A stretch of 64,000 nucleotides of DNA from REEB95 sp963762425 (GTDB lineage: Bacteria; Pseudomonadota; Alphaproteobacteria; ATCC43930; CGMCC-115725): positions 310,001 to 374,000 of the forward strand of contig CAVXKY010000024.1 in the NCBI GenBank assembly GCA_963762425.1, read 5' to 3'. Position numbers and translations under genes: made by a program. Shown in pieces: positions 9,181 to 17,775 of this stretch. Positions within the stretch are counted from its first letter, which is position 1; each line of letters starts with the position of its first letter. Under the pieces are notes generated by a model. It was not told the DNA's origin. It saw nothing but the letters and a program-made list of their open reading frames with translations, and did no database searches.

Positions 9181-9946
9181 GGATTCTCCGCTGGCATTGC
9201 GCGTTCAATCGCAGATAGTCGTAGAACGACCTTGCCGAGGCCGAGGGTCAGGTCGGCGATGAATGTGCATCGCGGAGACGACCTCGAGCACCGGCAGCTC
9301 GGCGACCGGCGCCAGCGCATGGGCATGCAGATCGAGCGCGCGCCGGCCCGGTCCATGCGCCCTTCAGCGTCGATATCCTCGAGATGGTATCGACCAGCTC
9401 GCAGATGCGCGGCGTGCCGTCGACATGGGGAATGATCTTGAGCAGGAAGTTCGGCGCCTCGAGCGACGCCTTGACCGCGGCGAGATCGACCGCCTGATGC
9501 TTGTAGCCCATCGTGCCGGTGGCGACGCGCACCGGGCCGTAGTCGAGCGTGCCGACCAGCGTGTCGATCTCGGCACGCGAGGCTGGGTTGGCCAGTTTCT
9601 TCGGAAAGCCCCAGAGTTCGCGCCCGCCGGCGATCGGCGGATCGTCGTTCAGAAACATGCAATGGGTATAGCCGCCCTTGCGGCCGCTGGAAGGATGACC
9701 GGGATCACCTGGCCGCTTTCGGTATAGTCGCCGAAGCCGGTCGAATCCGGCATGCGGATGAATTCGTATTTGACGATCGGCTCGGCGACCTCGAGCGGCT
9801 CGGGCACGACGGCGCGCAGCTTCTCGGGATCGGTGCGATAGGTGATGACATGAATTCGCGATCGACGAAGCGATAGGGTCCCGGCGGATAGGCGGGGCTG
9901 GTCAGCGGCATCGCAAAGGCACGCTCGCGACTTCGTCTTCCTTCAT
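9177..9946 (-). pseudogene. adc: Acetoacetate decarboxylase family protein, frameshifted
   Basis: Joined frames give about 255 residues of the acetoacetate decarboxylase family (acetoacetate to acetone and CO2). Recognisable parts are TSPAYPPGPYRFVDRE, the GGRELWGFPKKLA strand, DTLVGTLDYGPVRVATGTMG, the KHQAVDL helix and NFLLKIIPHVDGTPRICELV, followed by LKGAWTGPA and a C-terminal ADLTLGLGKVV. The catalytic Schiff-base Lys expected in the family lies in the region with LLKIIPH. The start at 9946 has a perfect AAGGAGGTG site. Frame changes occur near 9850, 9700, 9370 and 9290. The exact C-terminus is uncertain; in one frame it ends at the TGA that overlaps the bdhA ATG. Confidence 0.75.
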
Positions 9947-11199
9947 GGCCGCACCTCCTTGTCTGCGTGTCGTCGCGACGATCGCCGGTCGGCCAGTCAC
10001 GCCGTGCTCGGCAAATCGAAGGTCGAAGACGCCGTCGGCGCTGTTCGGCCGCTCGAGCATCTCTGGATGTCGCAGCGTTCGAACGGCGTCGTGATAGCCG
10101 GCGCGCCAATGGTCGTCCATGCTCAGGCGCGAGAACTCGTAGTCCTTCGAATTGCCCTCGTAGTGCTTCGAGCGATAGATGAGGTGGACGATGTTGTAGA
10201 CCTTGCGCTCGGCGAATTCCGGCGAGGAGCTTGACTTCGCGTCTTGCGCAAGTCCGCCGGCAGCTTCTCGCAGCAGCTGCGACAGCGTGCTGGCGCAGCG
10301 CTGCAGCGCCTTGAAGCGGTCGGTGCTGGCGCGCGTGCGGCTCGAATAACTGGATTTCCTTCTGCCGCGTCGCCACATCGCGCCATGTCGCGCGGGAATT
10401 CCCCGCGCGACGCTCCAGAGATCGACCTGGAAGACCAGCGTGTCCTGCGCTGGCTCCGCATTCGAGGACCCATTGCAGCGGCGTGTTGGAGACGAGGCCG
10501 CCATCCCAATAGTGCTCGCCGTCGATCTCGATCGCGCGGAAAGCCGGGCGGCAGCGCGCCGCTCGCCATGATGTGCTCGGCGCCGATGCGGTGCGTCGTC
10601 GGTATCGAAATAGACGAAATTGCCGGTCCGCACATTGACCGCGCCGACGCTGAAGCGCATCGGCCTCGCCGTTGATGCGGTCGAAATCGACCAGCCGCTC
10701 GAGCGTCGCTTCGAGCGCGGCGGTGTCGTAGAAGCTCGTCGCTTCGCGGGCGCCGGGCGGGGACAACCAGGGCGGCGGAAAGCGCGGGCTGAAGAAGCCG
10801 GGCGCGCCGGCCATCACCGCCTGGAAGGCGCTGAACTGGTCGAGCAGGCCATGCGCGACGTCGCCGACGCCGGCCTGCAGCATGCCGTCGATGAACAAGG
10901 GATCCGCCCAGCGGCCGAGTGGGCTGCGGTGATCCGCTCCCAGAACTCGCGCAGCCTCTCGACGCGCTTTTCGGGCGGATTGCCGGCGATGATCGCGGCG
11001 TTGATGGCGCCGATCGAGATGCCGGCGACCCAATCGGGATGGAATCGGCCTCGGCCAGCGCTTGATAGACGCCGCCCTGATAGGCGCCGAGCGCGCCGCC
11101 GCCTTGGAGCAGCAGGGCGACGCATTCGAAGGGCGGGCGGGGTATCGCACGGCCGCCTTTTTCGCGGCGAAGTTCGGATGTTTTTACGGAAATTTTCAT
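9943..11199 (-). pseudogene. Patatin-like phospholipase (DUF3734 type), frameshifted
   Basis: Joined frames give about 418 residues of a patatin-like acyl hydrolase. The oxyanion loop LLQGGGALGAYQGGVYQAL and the nucleophile elbow WVAGISIGAINAAI (Ser in GISIG) are clear. The DUF3734 C-terminal part is seen in FQVDLWSVARGIP, VYNIVHLIYRSKHYEGNSKDYEFSR and DDHWRAGYHDAVRTLRHPE. In one frame the stop TGA overlaps the ATG of the decarboxylase gene (ATGA at 9943-9946), matching the coupling seen at the next junction. Frame changes are needed near 11070, 10990, 10880, 10690, 10590 and 10450. It may cleave membrane lipid or PHB-granule lipid; co-location with adc and bdhA is common in alphaproteobacteria. 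Confidence 0.75.
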
Positions 11200-11553
11200 C
11201 GGCTGTCATTCTTTCATCGCGCGCGCATCGTGAACCTAAAGCCACGCCGGCTCGGATCGACGTCCGTGGACGGAAGCGTGATTGTGAAAATTAAACGTGT
11301 CGGTTTGATGGCCGTCTCCTTACTAAGAATTTAGTTGATGGTAAGGAAAAGGAAGAAGATGACGGCGCGATCGATTTCAATATCTAACGCCAGGCGTCGC
11401 GGCAACGCTGGCGACAAGCAAAATGAATATGAAAAAAAATTATGAATTTTGCGCACATTTACCCCCAAGCAGGCATTCACGATTATGGCGGCCATCCTAT
11501 ATGGGGCGGAGTGCCATCACGAACCGGGCACGGCGAAGCGTCCTGGCGAATGA
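11200..11553. other. Gene-poor stretch upstream of the patatin operon
   Basis: No convincing gene is seen. The part from about 11280 to 11460 is much richer in A and T than its surroundings (runs of A near 11425-11437), which suits promoter DNA or an acquired segment. It should hold the promoter of the minus-strand patatin-adc-bdhA operon. Short open frames here lack ribosome-binding sites and normal codon bias. Confidence 0.4.
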
Positions 11554-11655
11554 TTCGCCGCCTGGGGCGTCAAGGGCGGCTAGTCGAAGGTCAACTCGCG
11601 CTCGCTGACGTCTCCCGGCCTGGCCTGGCGCGACGCGCGTGGCGGGTCCGCCTTG
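11554..11655. pseudogene. Fossil fragments of two gene ends
   Basis: Bases 11554-11583 match the last 30 bases of the TPR gene (8208-8237) at 29 of 30 positions, including the TAG. Immediately after, on the minus strand, 11595-11628 match the 3' end of the 3-hydroxyisobutyryl-CoA hydrolase-like gene (16690-16723) at 28 of 34 positions. Read on the minus strand this gives ARPGDVSERELTFD and a stop, against ARLEDVSEREV...ARELTFA in the intact gene. So this is a mosaic scar of two convergent genes, not a functional locus. Confidence 0.65.
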
Positions 11656-11750
11656 CGCTAATTCCAGAAGTCTCCAGCCGCATTCAAGCAACCTTCGTGG
11701 CCTAAGCCACTTGTGCTAGCGTCGGCGCTGGATCGCGCTTTCGGGGGTGC

Positions 11751-14485
11751 ATGCGCCGTTTCTTGCCAATTCTGTCGCTGCTGGCGGCGCTTTGCGCCGC
11801 CGCGCCCGCCTCGCGCAATCCGATGCGTTCAAGCAGGCGTGGCAGCAAAGCAACGTCCTGATCGACGCCGGCAAATACGCCGAGGCCGAGCCCTGGGCGA
11901 AAAAGGCCATCAACCTAGCGCAAGCCGAATCCGGTGCCAACAGCGGTGACTACGCCAGCACCATTTACAATCTGGCGCGAATTTACCGTTACCAGGGCCG
12001 TTACGCCGAAGCCCTGCCGCTTTACCAGCGCGCGCTCGCCATTTACGAAAAGGGGTTTGGGCCGGATCATCCCTACGTCGCCGCCGTCCTCGACAACATC
12101 GCCGAGCTTTATCGCGCGCAGGGCCGCTACGCCGAGGCCGAGCCGCTCGACCAGCGCGCCCTGGCGATCCGCGAAAAGAATCCGGGGCCCGACAGTCCCA
12201 AGACGGCGCTGAGCCTCAACGACCTGGCCGCGCTCTATCGCGACGAGGGCCGTTATGCCGACGCCGTCCCGCTCTACCAGCGCGCGATCGCGATCGACGA
12301 GAAGACGCGCGGGCCCAACAGCCCCGATGTCGCGGCCATCCTCACCAACCTGGCCCTGATCTACGGCACGTTGGGCCGCGCCGCCGACGCCCTGCCGCTC
12401 TACCAGCGGTCCCTCGCGATCTACGAGAAGACGTTCGGTCCCAATCATCCCCTGGTCGCGGTGAGCCTCAACAACCTGGCCGGGCTCTATGGCGACCAGG
12501 GCCGTTACGCCGACGCCGAGCCGCTCCTGAAGCGCGCGCTCGCGATCGACGTGAAGGCGCTCGGTCCCGAGCATCCCGCCGTCGCCAACGACCTCGACAA
12601 TCTGGCCGGGATCTATCGGTTGCAGGGCCGCTACGCCGACGCCCTGCCGCTCTACCAGCGCGCGCTGGCGATCCGGGTGAAGGCGCTCGGCCCCAATCAT
12701 CCTGATGTGGCGAAGAGCCTCAGCTACATCGCCTTGGTCTATGGCGCGGCAGGCCGCTACGCCGATGCGTTCCCATTCACCCACCGCGCCGCGATCATCA
12801 TGGCCCTGCGCGGCGTCCGCGCGAATGCCGACGACAAGGGCGGCCAAGCCGAGTTGCGCAGCCAACGCGACATCTTCCTCGACGACGTGGCGGTGGCGGG
12901 GCGGCTGTCGGCGGCCAACACGCCAGACGCGCCGCGCCTGCGCGAGGAAGCCTTCGCCGCCATGCAATGGTCCAAGGCCTCGGACACGGCGGCGGCGGTT
13001 TCGCACATGGCGGCGCGCTTCGCCGCCGGCAGCGACGCACTCGCCAATCTGGTGCGTCAGCGCCAGGACACGCAGAACCGGCTCGATAACGACGACGCGC
13101 AGATTCTCAACGCCGTCAGCCAGCCGCCCGAGAAGCGCTCGGCTTCCGCCGAAGCCACGCTCCGCGCCGAAGCCGACGGCCTGCGCCAACGCCTGCAGCA
13201 GCTCGACAACGAACTCGCGGCGAAGTTCCCGGCCTATGCCGAGCTCGCCACCCCGAGGCCCATCACCATCGCCGAGACGCAGAAGCTGCTCGCCCCGGAC
13301 CAGGCGATGATCGTCTATGCCGTGGGAACGAATGAGAGCTACATCGCGGTGGTCAACCGCGATACCGCCGGAATTTTCGGCGTCCCCATCGGCGCCAAGG
13401 ATCTGACGGCCGCCGTGAAGAAACTGCGCCGCAGCCTCAATCCGGAAGGCAAGACCAGCGTGCCGCCCTTCGAGGCCAGCGACGCCTACAAGCTCTATCA
13501 GCAACTCTTCGCCCCGGCCGAGCCCGCGTTGAAGGGCGTAAACCAGCTCTATGTCGTGACCGACGGCGCGATGGAAAGCCTGCCCTTGGGCGTGCTGCTG
13601 ACCGGGAAGCCATCGGCCGATACCCTGTCCGCGCCCGATCAACTGCGCGATGCACCTTGGCTGGCGCGGCGTTATGCGGTGAGCGTGCTGCCCTCGGTCT
13701 CCTCGTTGAAGGCGCTGCGGCAATTCTCGCAAGCCGCGCACGCGCCGCAACCCTATATGGGCTTCGGCGATCCGGTGCTGAAGCCGCAACCGGGCGGCGA
13801 CCGTGGCGCGCCGGCGCGCGGCGGCACCATGCAATCGATCTATCGCGGCGGCGCGGTCGATCAGGCGGAACTGCGCGATCTGCCCTCCCTGCCCGAAACC
13901 GCCGGCGAACTTCAGGCCGAAGCCAAGCTGTTCAAGGCGGGCGCGGACTCGGTGCTGCTGCTCGAGGCCGCCACGGTGACGGCGGTGAAACACGCCGATC
14001 TCAAGAGCCGCCGTATCCTCGCCTTTGCGACCCATGGCCTCTTGGCGGGCGATGTGGGCGTGGCCGAGCCCGGCTTGGTGATGACGCCGCCCGCCAACCC
14101 CACGCAAGCGGATGACGGGTTGTTGAAGGCGAGCGAGATCGCCCAGTTGAAGCTCAACGCCGATCTGGTGATTCTGTCGGCCTGCAATACCGCCGCCTCC
14201 GACGGCACGCCCGGCGCGGAAGGATTCTCGGGATTGTCGAAAGCCTTCCTTTATGCCGGCGCGCGCTCGCTGATGGTTTCGCATTGGTCGGTGATATCGG
14301 ATTCGACCGTGGCGCTGATGACGCGCATGGCCGCCCATCTTGAAGAAAAGGGCGTCGGCCGGGCCGAAGCGCTACGCCGTGCCGAACTCGACCTGATGGA
14401 CGACAAGGATCATCCGGAATTCGCCCATCCGCTGTTCTGGGCGCCCTTCGTGGTGGTGGGCGAAGGCGGGACCGTCAAAGAATGA
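11751..14485 (+). CDS. Exported TPR-CHAT (caspase-like) protein, one frameshift near the N-terminus
   Basis: About 911 residues. The natural N-terminus starts at ATG 11751 (MRRFLPILSLLAALCAAAPA, a signal peptide). Restoring one C near 11807 joins it to LAQSDAFKQAWQQSN and the long downstream frame. Residues about 40-330 hold seven or more 42-residue kinesin-light-chain-type TPRs (GRYADALPLYQRALAI pattern, GPNHPDVA linkers), then a coiled-coil-like region. A CHAT domain occupies about residues 600-905 with the catalytic pair His763 (FATHGLLAGD) and Cys813 (ILSACNTAASDG), numbered from 11747. CHAT proteins are caspase/separase-like cysteine peptidases. A signal peptide implies a periplasmic or surface role, unlike the cytoplasmic CRISPR-linked TPR-CHAT proteins. 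The substrate is unknown. Confidence 0.85.
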
Positions 14486-14551
14486 CGGGCGGTATTGACG
14501 CCGGCGCGCGTGGAGACCCGCCAGCCTGAATGATCCTCAGCCCGTGGACTT

Positions 14552-14575
14552 GGGCGTGAACCCATGAACACGCCC
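14552..14575. repeat. Hairpin GGGCGTG / CACGCCC
   Basis: Seven-base perfect arms (14552-14558 and 14569-14575) around a 10-base loop lie 67 bases after the stop codon of the TPR-CHAT gene. It could help to end transcription, but no T-run follows it, so the role is uncertain. Confidence 0.35.
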
Positions 14576-14611
14576 TGGGGCGGCTTGCCGATGTCCGCTT
14601 TGGGTGGTGGT

Positions 14612-14632
14612 CTCAACCGATCGACGCAACAC
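14612..14632 (+). repeat. Left terminal inverted repeat of the IS30 element
   Basis: Begins CTCAACCGATCGACGC and pairs with 15808-15828 with two mismatches (positions 9 and 14). Confidence 0.75.
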
Positions 14633-14651
14633 TTTATCTTGAACAGAAGAG

Positions 14652-15827
14652 ATGGAGTGTATGGCGATGGGTCAAAGATATCGACGAGGTTTCACGGCGG
14701 TGGAGAAAACGGAGTTGTGGGATCGCTGGCAGCGAGGGGAGTCGCTGAATGCGATCGGGCGGGCGTTTGGCAAGCCGTCATCGTCTATTTACTTCCAGCT
14801 GGCGCCGCACGGGGGGATTCGTCCTGCGCCACGGCGCCGCTCGAGGTTGGCATTGACGCTCTCGGAGCGCGAGGAGATATCCAGAGGCATTGCGGCGTAT
14901 CAATCGGCACGCTCGATGGCCAGGTTGCTGGGCCACTCGCCCTCGACGGTGAGCCGAGAAATCAGCCGGAATGGCGGCTATGATCGATACCGGGCGGCAT
15001 TGGCTGACGAGAAGGCCTGGGGCCGGGCTCGTCGACCGAAGCGTTGTAAGCTGGCGAACAGTCCGCGGCTACGACAGGCGGTGGTGAGGAAGCTCAGATT
15101 GAACTGGTCGCCCGAGCAGATAGCCGGCTGGTTGAAGAGATCGCGTCCTGAAGACGAGTCTTATCACGTGTCACACGAGACGATCTATCGCAGCTTATTT
15201 GTTCAAGCACGCGGCGTGCTTAAGAAAGAGCTGCTTTGCCATCTTCGATCGAAGCGGACGATTCGCCGATCGAAGCGGGCGGGCCTGAATGGCGACAGAC
15301 GAGGGCAAATCACAGATATCGTCTCAATCCGTGAGCGACCGGCAGCGGTTGAAGACCGGGCGGTGCCTGGTCATTGGGAAGGCGACCTCCTGTCCGGGTC
15401 GAAGAACAGCCACATCGCGACTTTGGTCGAACGCCATACGCGCTACGTGATGTTGGCGAAGGTGGCCAACAAGGACACGCAGACGGTCGTTTCCGCGCTC
15501 ATCAAGCAGGCGAAGACGCTGCCCAATGAGCTGTATAAGTCCCTGACCTGGGACCGGGGCAAGGAGCTTGCGGATCATCGACGATTTACATTGGCGACCG
15601 ACATCGACGTTTACTTCTGCGATCCGCAGAGCCCGTGGCAGCGCGGTTCCAACGAGAACACCAATGGCCTGCTGAGGCAGTATTTTCCGAAGGGAACCGA
15701 CTTGTCGGTATACTCGCAAACTCATCTGAACAAAGTGGCGCGTCGGCTCAACGAGCGGCCACGCAAGACTTTGGAGTTCGAAACCCCAGCAGAGAGATTT
15801 AACGCCTGTGTTGCATCGACCGGTTGA
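14652..15827 (+). CDS. IS30-family transposase
   Basis: 391 residues from ATG 14652; the ATGs at 14661 and 14667 are alternatives. The N-terminal helix-turn-helix region (residues 10-110) contains RWQRGESLNAIGRAFGKP and LLGHSPSTVSREISRNGG, the IS30 DNA-binding signature. The catalytic DDE triad is Asp245 (HWEGDLL), Asp301 (LTWDRGKE) and Glu335 (GSNENTNG); the Asp-Glu spacing of 33 residues between is classic for this family. The C-terminal NERPRKTLEFETPAERF is also typical. The frame is intact and its stop lies inside the right inverted repeat. Lower codon bias than the neighbours fits a mobile gene. Confidence 0.95.
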   Translation: MECMAMGQRYRRGFTAVEKTELWDRWQRGESLNAIGRAFGKPSSSIYFQLAPHGGIRPAPRRRSRLALTLSEREEISRGIAAYQSARSMARLLGHSPSTVSREISRNGGYDRYRAALADEKAWGRARRPKRCKLANSPRLRQAVVRKLRLNWSPEQIAGWLKRSRPEDESYHVSHETIYRSLFVQARGVLKKELLCHLRSKRTIRRSKRAGLNGDRRGQITDIVSIRERPAAVEDRAVPGHWEGDLLSGSKNSHIATLVERHTRYVMLAKVANKDTQTVVSALIKQAKTLPNELYKSLTWDRGKELADHRRFTLATDIDVYFCDPQSPWQRGSNENTNGLLRQYFPKGTDLSVYSQTHLNKVARRLNERPRKTLEFETPAERFNACVASTG

Positions 15828-15828
15828 G
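15808..15828 (-). repeat. Right terminal inverted repeat of the IS30 element
   Basis: Inverse of the left repeat with two mismatches; it contains the stop codon of the transposase gene. Confidence 0.75.
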
Positions 15829-15994
15829 CCGGCAGCCAAAAGCAGACATCGCACCGCGTTATGCCCGCGAAGCAGCTTGGCATTGCCGGTGATGGCGGGG
15901 ACTGGCGAGCTGGCCGAAGCGGCGCAACACGAAACAATTGCCGGGCCGGGTGGCAAGCCTCATGGTCCGTTCACGGTAATGGACGGGGGATGTG

Positions 15995-16213
15995 ATGAGC
16001 GACCAGTTATTGGGGCAGATGCAGGCGATCCAGTTGGTGATCGCGATCGTGCTGTTCGGGATTCCGATATACAAAATTCTCGGGCGGGCCGGCAAGTCGC
16101 GCTGGTGGATCGTCTTGATTTTGTTGTCCGTGTTCGGAGCCGTTATCGCGTTGTGGGTCATCGCCTTCGGCCGTTGGACAAAAGACGGCGGCGAAACCGC
16201 GCCGTCCCTATGA
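15995..16213 (+). CDS. Small membrane protein of unknown function
   Basis: A 72-residue protein with two predicted membrane segments: QAIQLVIAIVLFGIPIYKIL (about residues 8-28) and WWIVLILLSVFGAVIALWVI (about 38-58). A short basic loop with GRAGKSR lies between them, and a polar C-terminus follows. The ATG at 15995 follows GGGGGA at good spacing; a GTG at 15992 is possible. Its stop codon overlaps the start of the next gene as ATGA, so the two are probably co-translated. I recognise no family. It starts about 165 bases downstream of the IS30 element. Confidence 0.6.
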   Translation: MSDQLLGQMQAIQLVIAIVLFGIPIYKILGRAGKSRWWIVLILLSVFGAVIALWVIAFGRWTKDGGETAPSL

Positions 16214-16578
16214 GGGATATTTCCAAAATCCGTATTTTGACGGCGATCCGCGACGGCGGCGTGGGGCTGGCCGCCCTCCTGGCGGCGGGAGCGGCGGATA
16301 CGGCCGCCTTGGCTCAATCGTCACCCGTGCCCATCGGTTTTTGGTCCACCGGATCCGGCAATGAGACGCTCTATATCGGGGCGAACGGCACGTGCAAATT
16401 CGAAGGTCCGGGAACGCTGGTCTTGGGCAAGTGCAGTTGGAAAGCGTCATCGGGTGGAGGGATATTGACCATCATGAACACGAACCAATTCAAGCCCGCC
16501 CCAATTTATGAAAACATCGTCTGGGTCAATCGCACGACAATCCGCGTTTGGGGCGATGTGTTCTACCGCATGGGTTGA
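16210..16578 (+). CDS. Small exported protein of unknown function
   Basis: 122 residues from the ATG at 16210, which overlaps the upstream stop codon (ATGA). The first 36 residues look like a signal peptide (basic start, LAALLAAGAA stretch, cleavage near TAALAQS). The mature part is short and beta-rich (GFWSTGSGNETLYIGANG, two Cys in TCKFEGPG and GKCSWKASS, then VWVNRTTIRVWGDVF) and may be a small lipocalin-like or secreted domain held by one disulfide. I do not recognise the family. Coupling with the small membrane protein upstream suggests that the two work together at the cell envelope. Confidence 0.6.
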   Translation: MRDISKIRILTAIRDGGVGLAALLAAGAADTAALAQSSPVPIGFWSTGSGNETLYIGANGTCKFEGPGTLVLGKCSWKASSGGGILTIMNTNQFKPAPIYENIVWVNRTTIRVWGDVFYRMG

Positions 16579-16638
16579 AAGCTGCGATCGGGCACGGGAT
16601 GCATAAGATTTTAACCGGAGGGCGGCCAGCGGGCGCTT

Positions 16639-17721
16639 CTAGGCGAAAGTCAGTTCTCGCGCGCCCAGGTTCTCGAAATAGCTCGCGACCTCGCGTTCGC
16701 TGACATCTTCCAGCCTGGCGTGCTGCCAGCGCGGCTTGTTGTCCTTCTCGACCACGATCGCGCGGATGCCCTCGAAGAAATCGTGGCCCACCATGACATG
16801 CTGGGTCATCCGGTATTCGAGCGTCAGCGCCTGTTCGACGCTCATGCCTTGGCCGAGCTGGAGCTGGCGCAAGGTGATCTTGAGCGAAATCGGCGAGGCC
16901 CGGTCCATGGCCTGGCGCGCTTCCTTGGCCCAATCCGCCTCTTCTTTTTCGAGCGCGCCTCGGATCGATTCCACCGTTTCCTCGGCGAATACTCGGTCGA
17001 TCGAGGTCTGGAGCGCGGGCAGCGTCGCCGGGCCGGGATCGGCCGCCAAGGCCGATATCGCCGCGTCCACCTGCGCGCGCGCATTGCCGGGCCGGAAATC
17101 GATCGCGGCCAGAGTTTCGACGAGGTCGTCGAGCCGGGCGCCGGGCACGTAATGGGTTCCGAACCCGCAATAAAGGCAATCCGCCGCGCCGATGCGCTTG
17201 CCCGTCAGCGCCAGGTAACGTCCGATGCGCCCGGGGCAGAGCGTGAGGAAACGCGAGGCGCCGACGTCGGGAAACAATCCGATGAATACCTCGGGCATGG
17301 CGAATTGAGTTTTATCGATAACCACCCGGTGCGACCCATTCACGGAAATTCCCGCGCCGCCGCCCATGACGATGCCGTTCATCAGCGCCACATAGGGCTT
17401 GGGGAAGCGGTGGACGCGCGCGACCAGCGAATATTCCTCGCGGAAGAAATCGGTCTTGTAGTCGCCCGCGCCCACGGCGCTGCGGCGCGCATCGTAGATC
17501 GCGCGCACGTCGCCGCCGGCGCAAAAGGCGCGTCCGCCCTCGCCTTTCACCGCGATGGCGTGGATGTCCGGATCGCGTCCCCACGCCACCAACTGGGGAT
17601 CGAAGGTGCGGTACATGGCGAGCGAGAGCGTGTTCAGCGCCTGCGGCCGGTTGAGGGCGATGAGTCCGAGCCCGCCCCGGCGCTCGATCCTTATGTCTTC
17701 CGCGGCCATGCGCGAAATCAT
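16639..17721 (-). CDS. 3-hydroxyisobutyryl-CoA hydrolase-like protein (crotonase family)
   Basis: 360 residues (or 356 from the ATG at 17709). The enoyl-CoA hydratase fold is clear: GLGLIALNRPQALNTLS, the oxyanion-hole segment GGRAFCAGGDVRAIYD, GIVMGGGAGISVNGSHRV and PEVFIGLFPDVGASRFL. The length, the DFFREEYSL and FPKPYVALMNG motifs and the C-terminal KDNKPRWQHARLEDVS are those of the 3-hydroxyisobutyryl-CoA hydrolase branch (valine breakdown) rather than a short enoyl-CoA hydratase. It is divergent from hemB. Its last ~80 bases have degenerate relatives at 8229-8264 and 11595-11655. Confidence 0.8.
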   Translation of the reverse strand: MISRMAAEDIRIERRGGLGLIALNRPQALNTLSLAMYRTFDPQLVAWGRDPDIHAIAVKGEGGRAFCAGGDVRAIYDARRSAVGAGDYKTDFFREEYSLVARVHRFPKPYVALMNGIVMGGGAGISVNGSHRVVIDKTQFAMPEVFIGLFPDVGASRFLTLCPGRIGRYLALTGKRIGAADCLYCGFGTHYVPGARLDDLVETLAAIDFRPGNARAQVDAAISALAADPGPATLPALQTSIDRVFAEETVESIRGALEKEEADWAKEARQAMDRASPISLKITLRQLQLGQGMSVEQALTLEYRMTQHVMVGHDFFEGIRAIVVEKDNKPRWQHARLEDVSEREVASYFENLGARELTFA

Positions 17722-17775
17722 AAAGGCGCGGCAAGAGGTTGCCTAGGGCGGCTGGGCTCCTTATGATCCGCCGCC

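Larger units (their letters stand above)
14612..15828 (+). mobile_element. IS30-family insertion sequence
   Basis: A 1217-bp element bounded by 21-bp imperfect inverted repeats (14612-14632 and 15808-15828, 19 of 21 matching) and carrying a single full-length transposase gene that reaches into the right repeat. No clear direct target duplication is visible; IS30 elements make only 2-3 bp ones. The transposase frame is uninterrupted, so the element may be active. Confidence 0.85.
14589..15851. repeat. REP-like palindrome split by the IS30 element
   Basis: CGATGTCCGCTTT at 14589-14601 and its inverted partner AAAAGCAGACATCG at 15838-15851 sit at equal distances from the two ends of the insertion element. 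Without the element they would form one palindrome like the intact copy at 8367-8388. IS30-family transposases are known to favour palindromic targets, which fits this arrangement. Confidence 0.55.

Noticed and set aside
11915..14338. Minus-strand frame of 807 codons
   Set aside because: It is the antisense of the TPR-CHAT gene; the repeating pattern only mirrors the TPRs.
11751..14485. CRISPR-associated TPR-CHAT (Craspase) effector
   Set aside because: There is no cas gene or repeat array in the window and the protein has a signal peptide.
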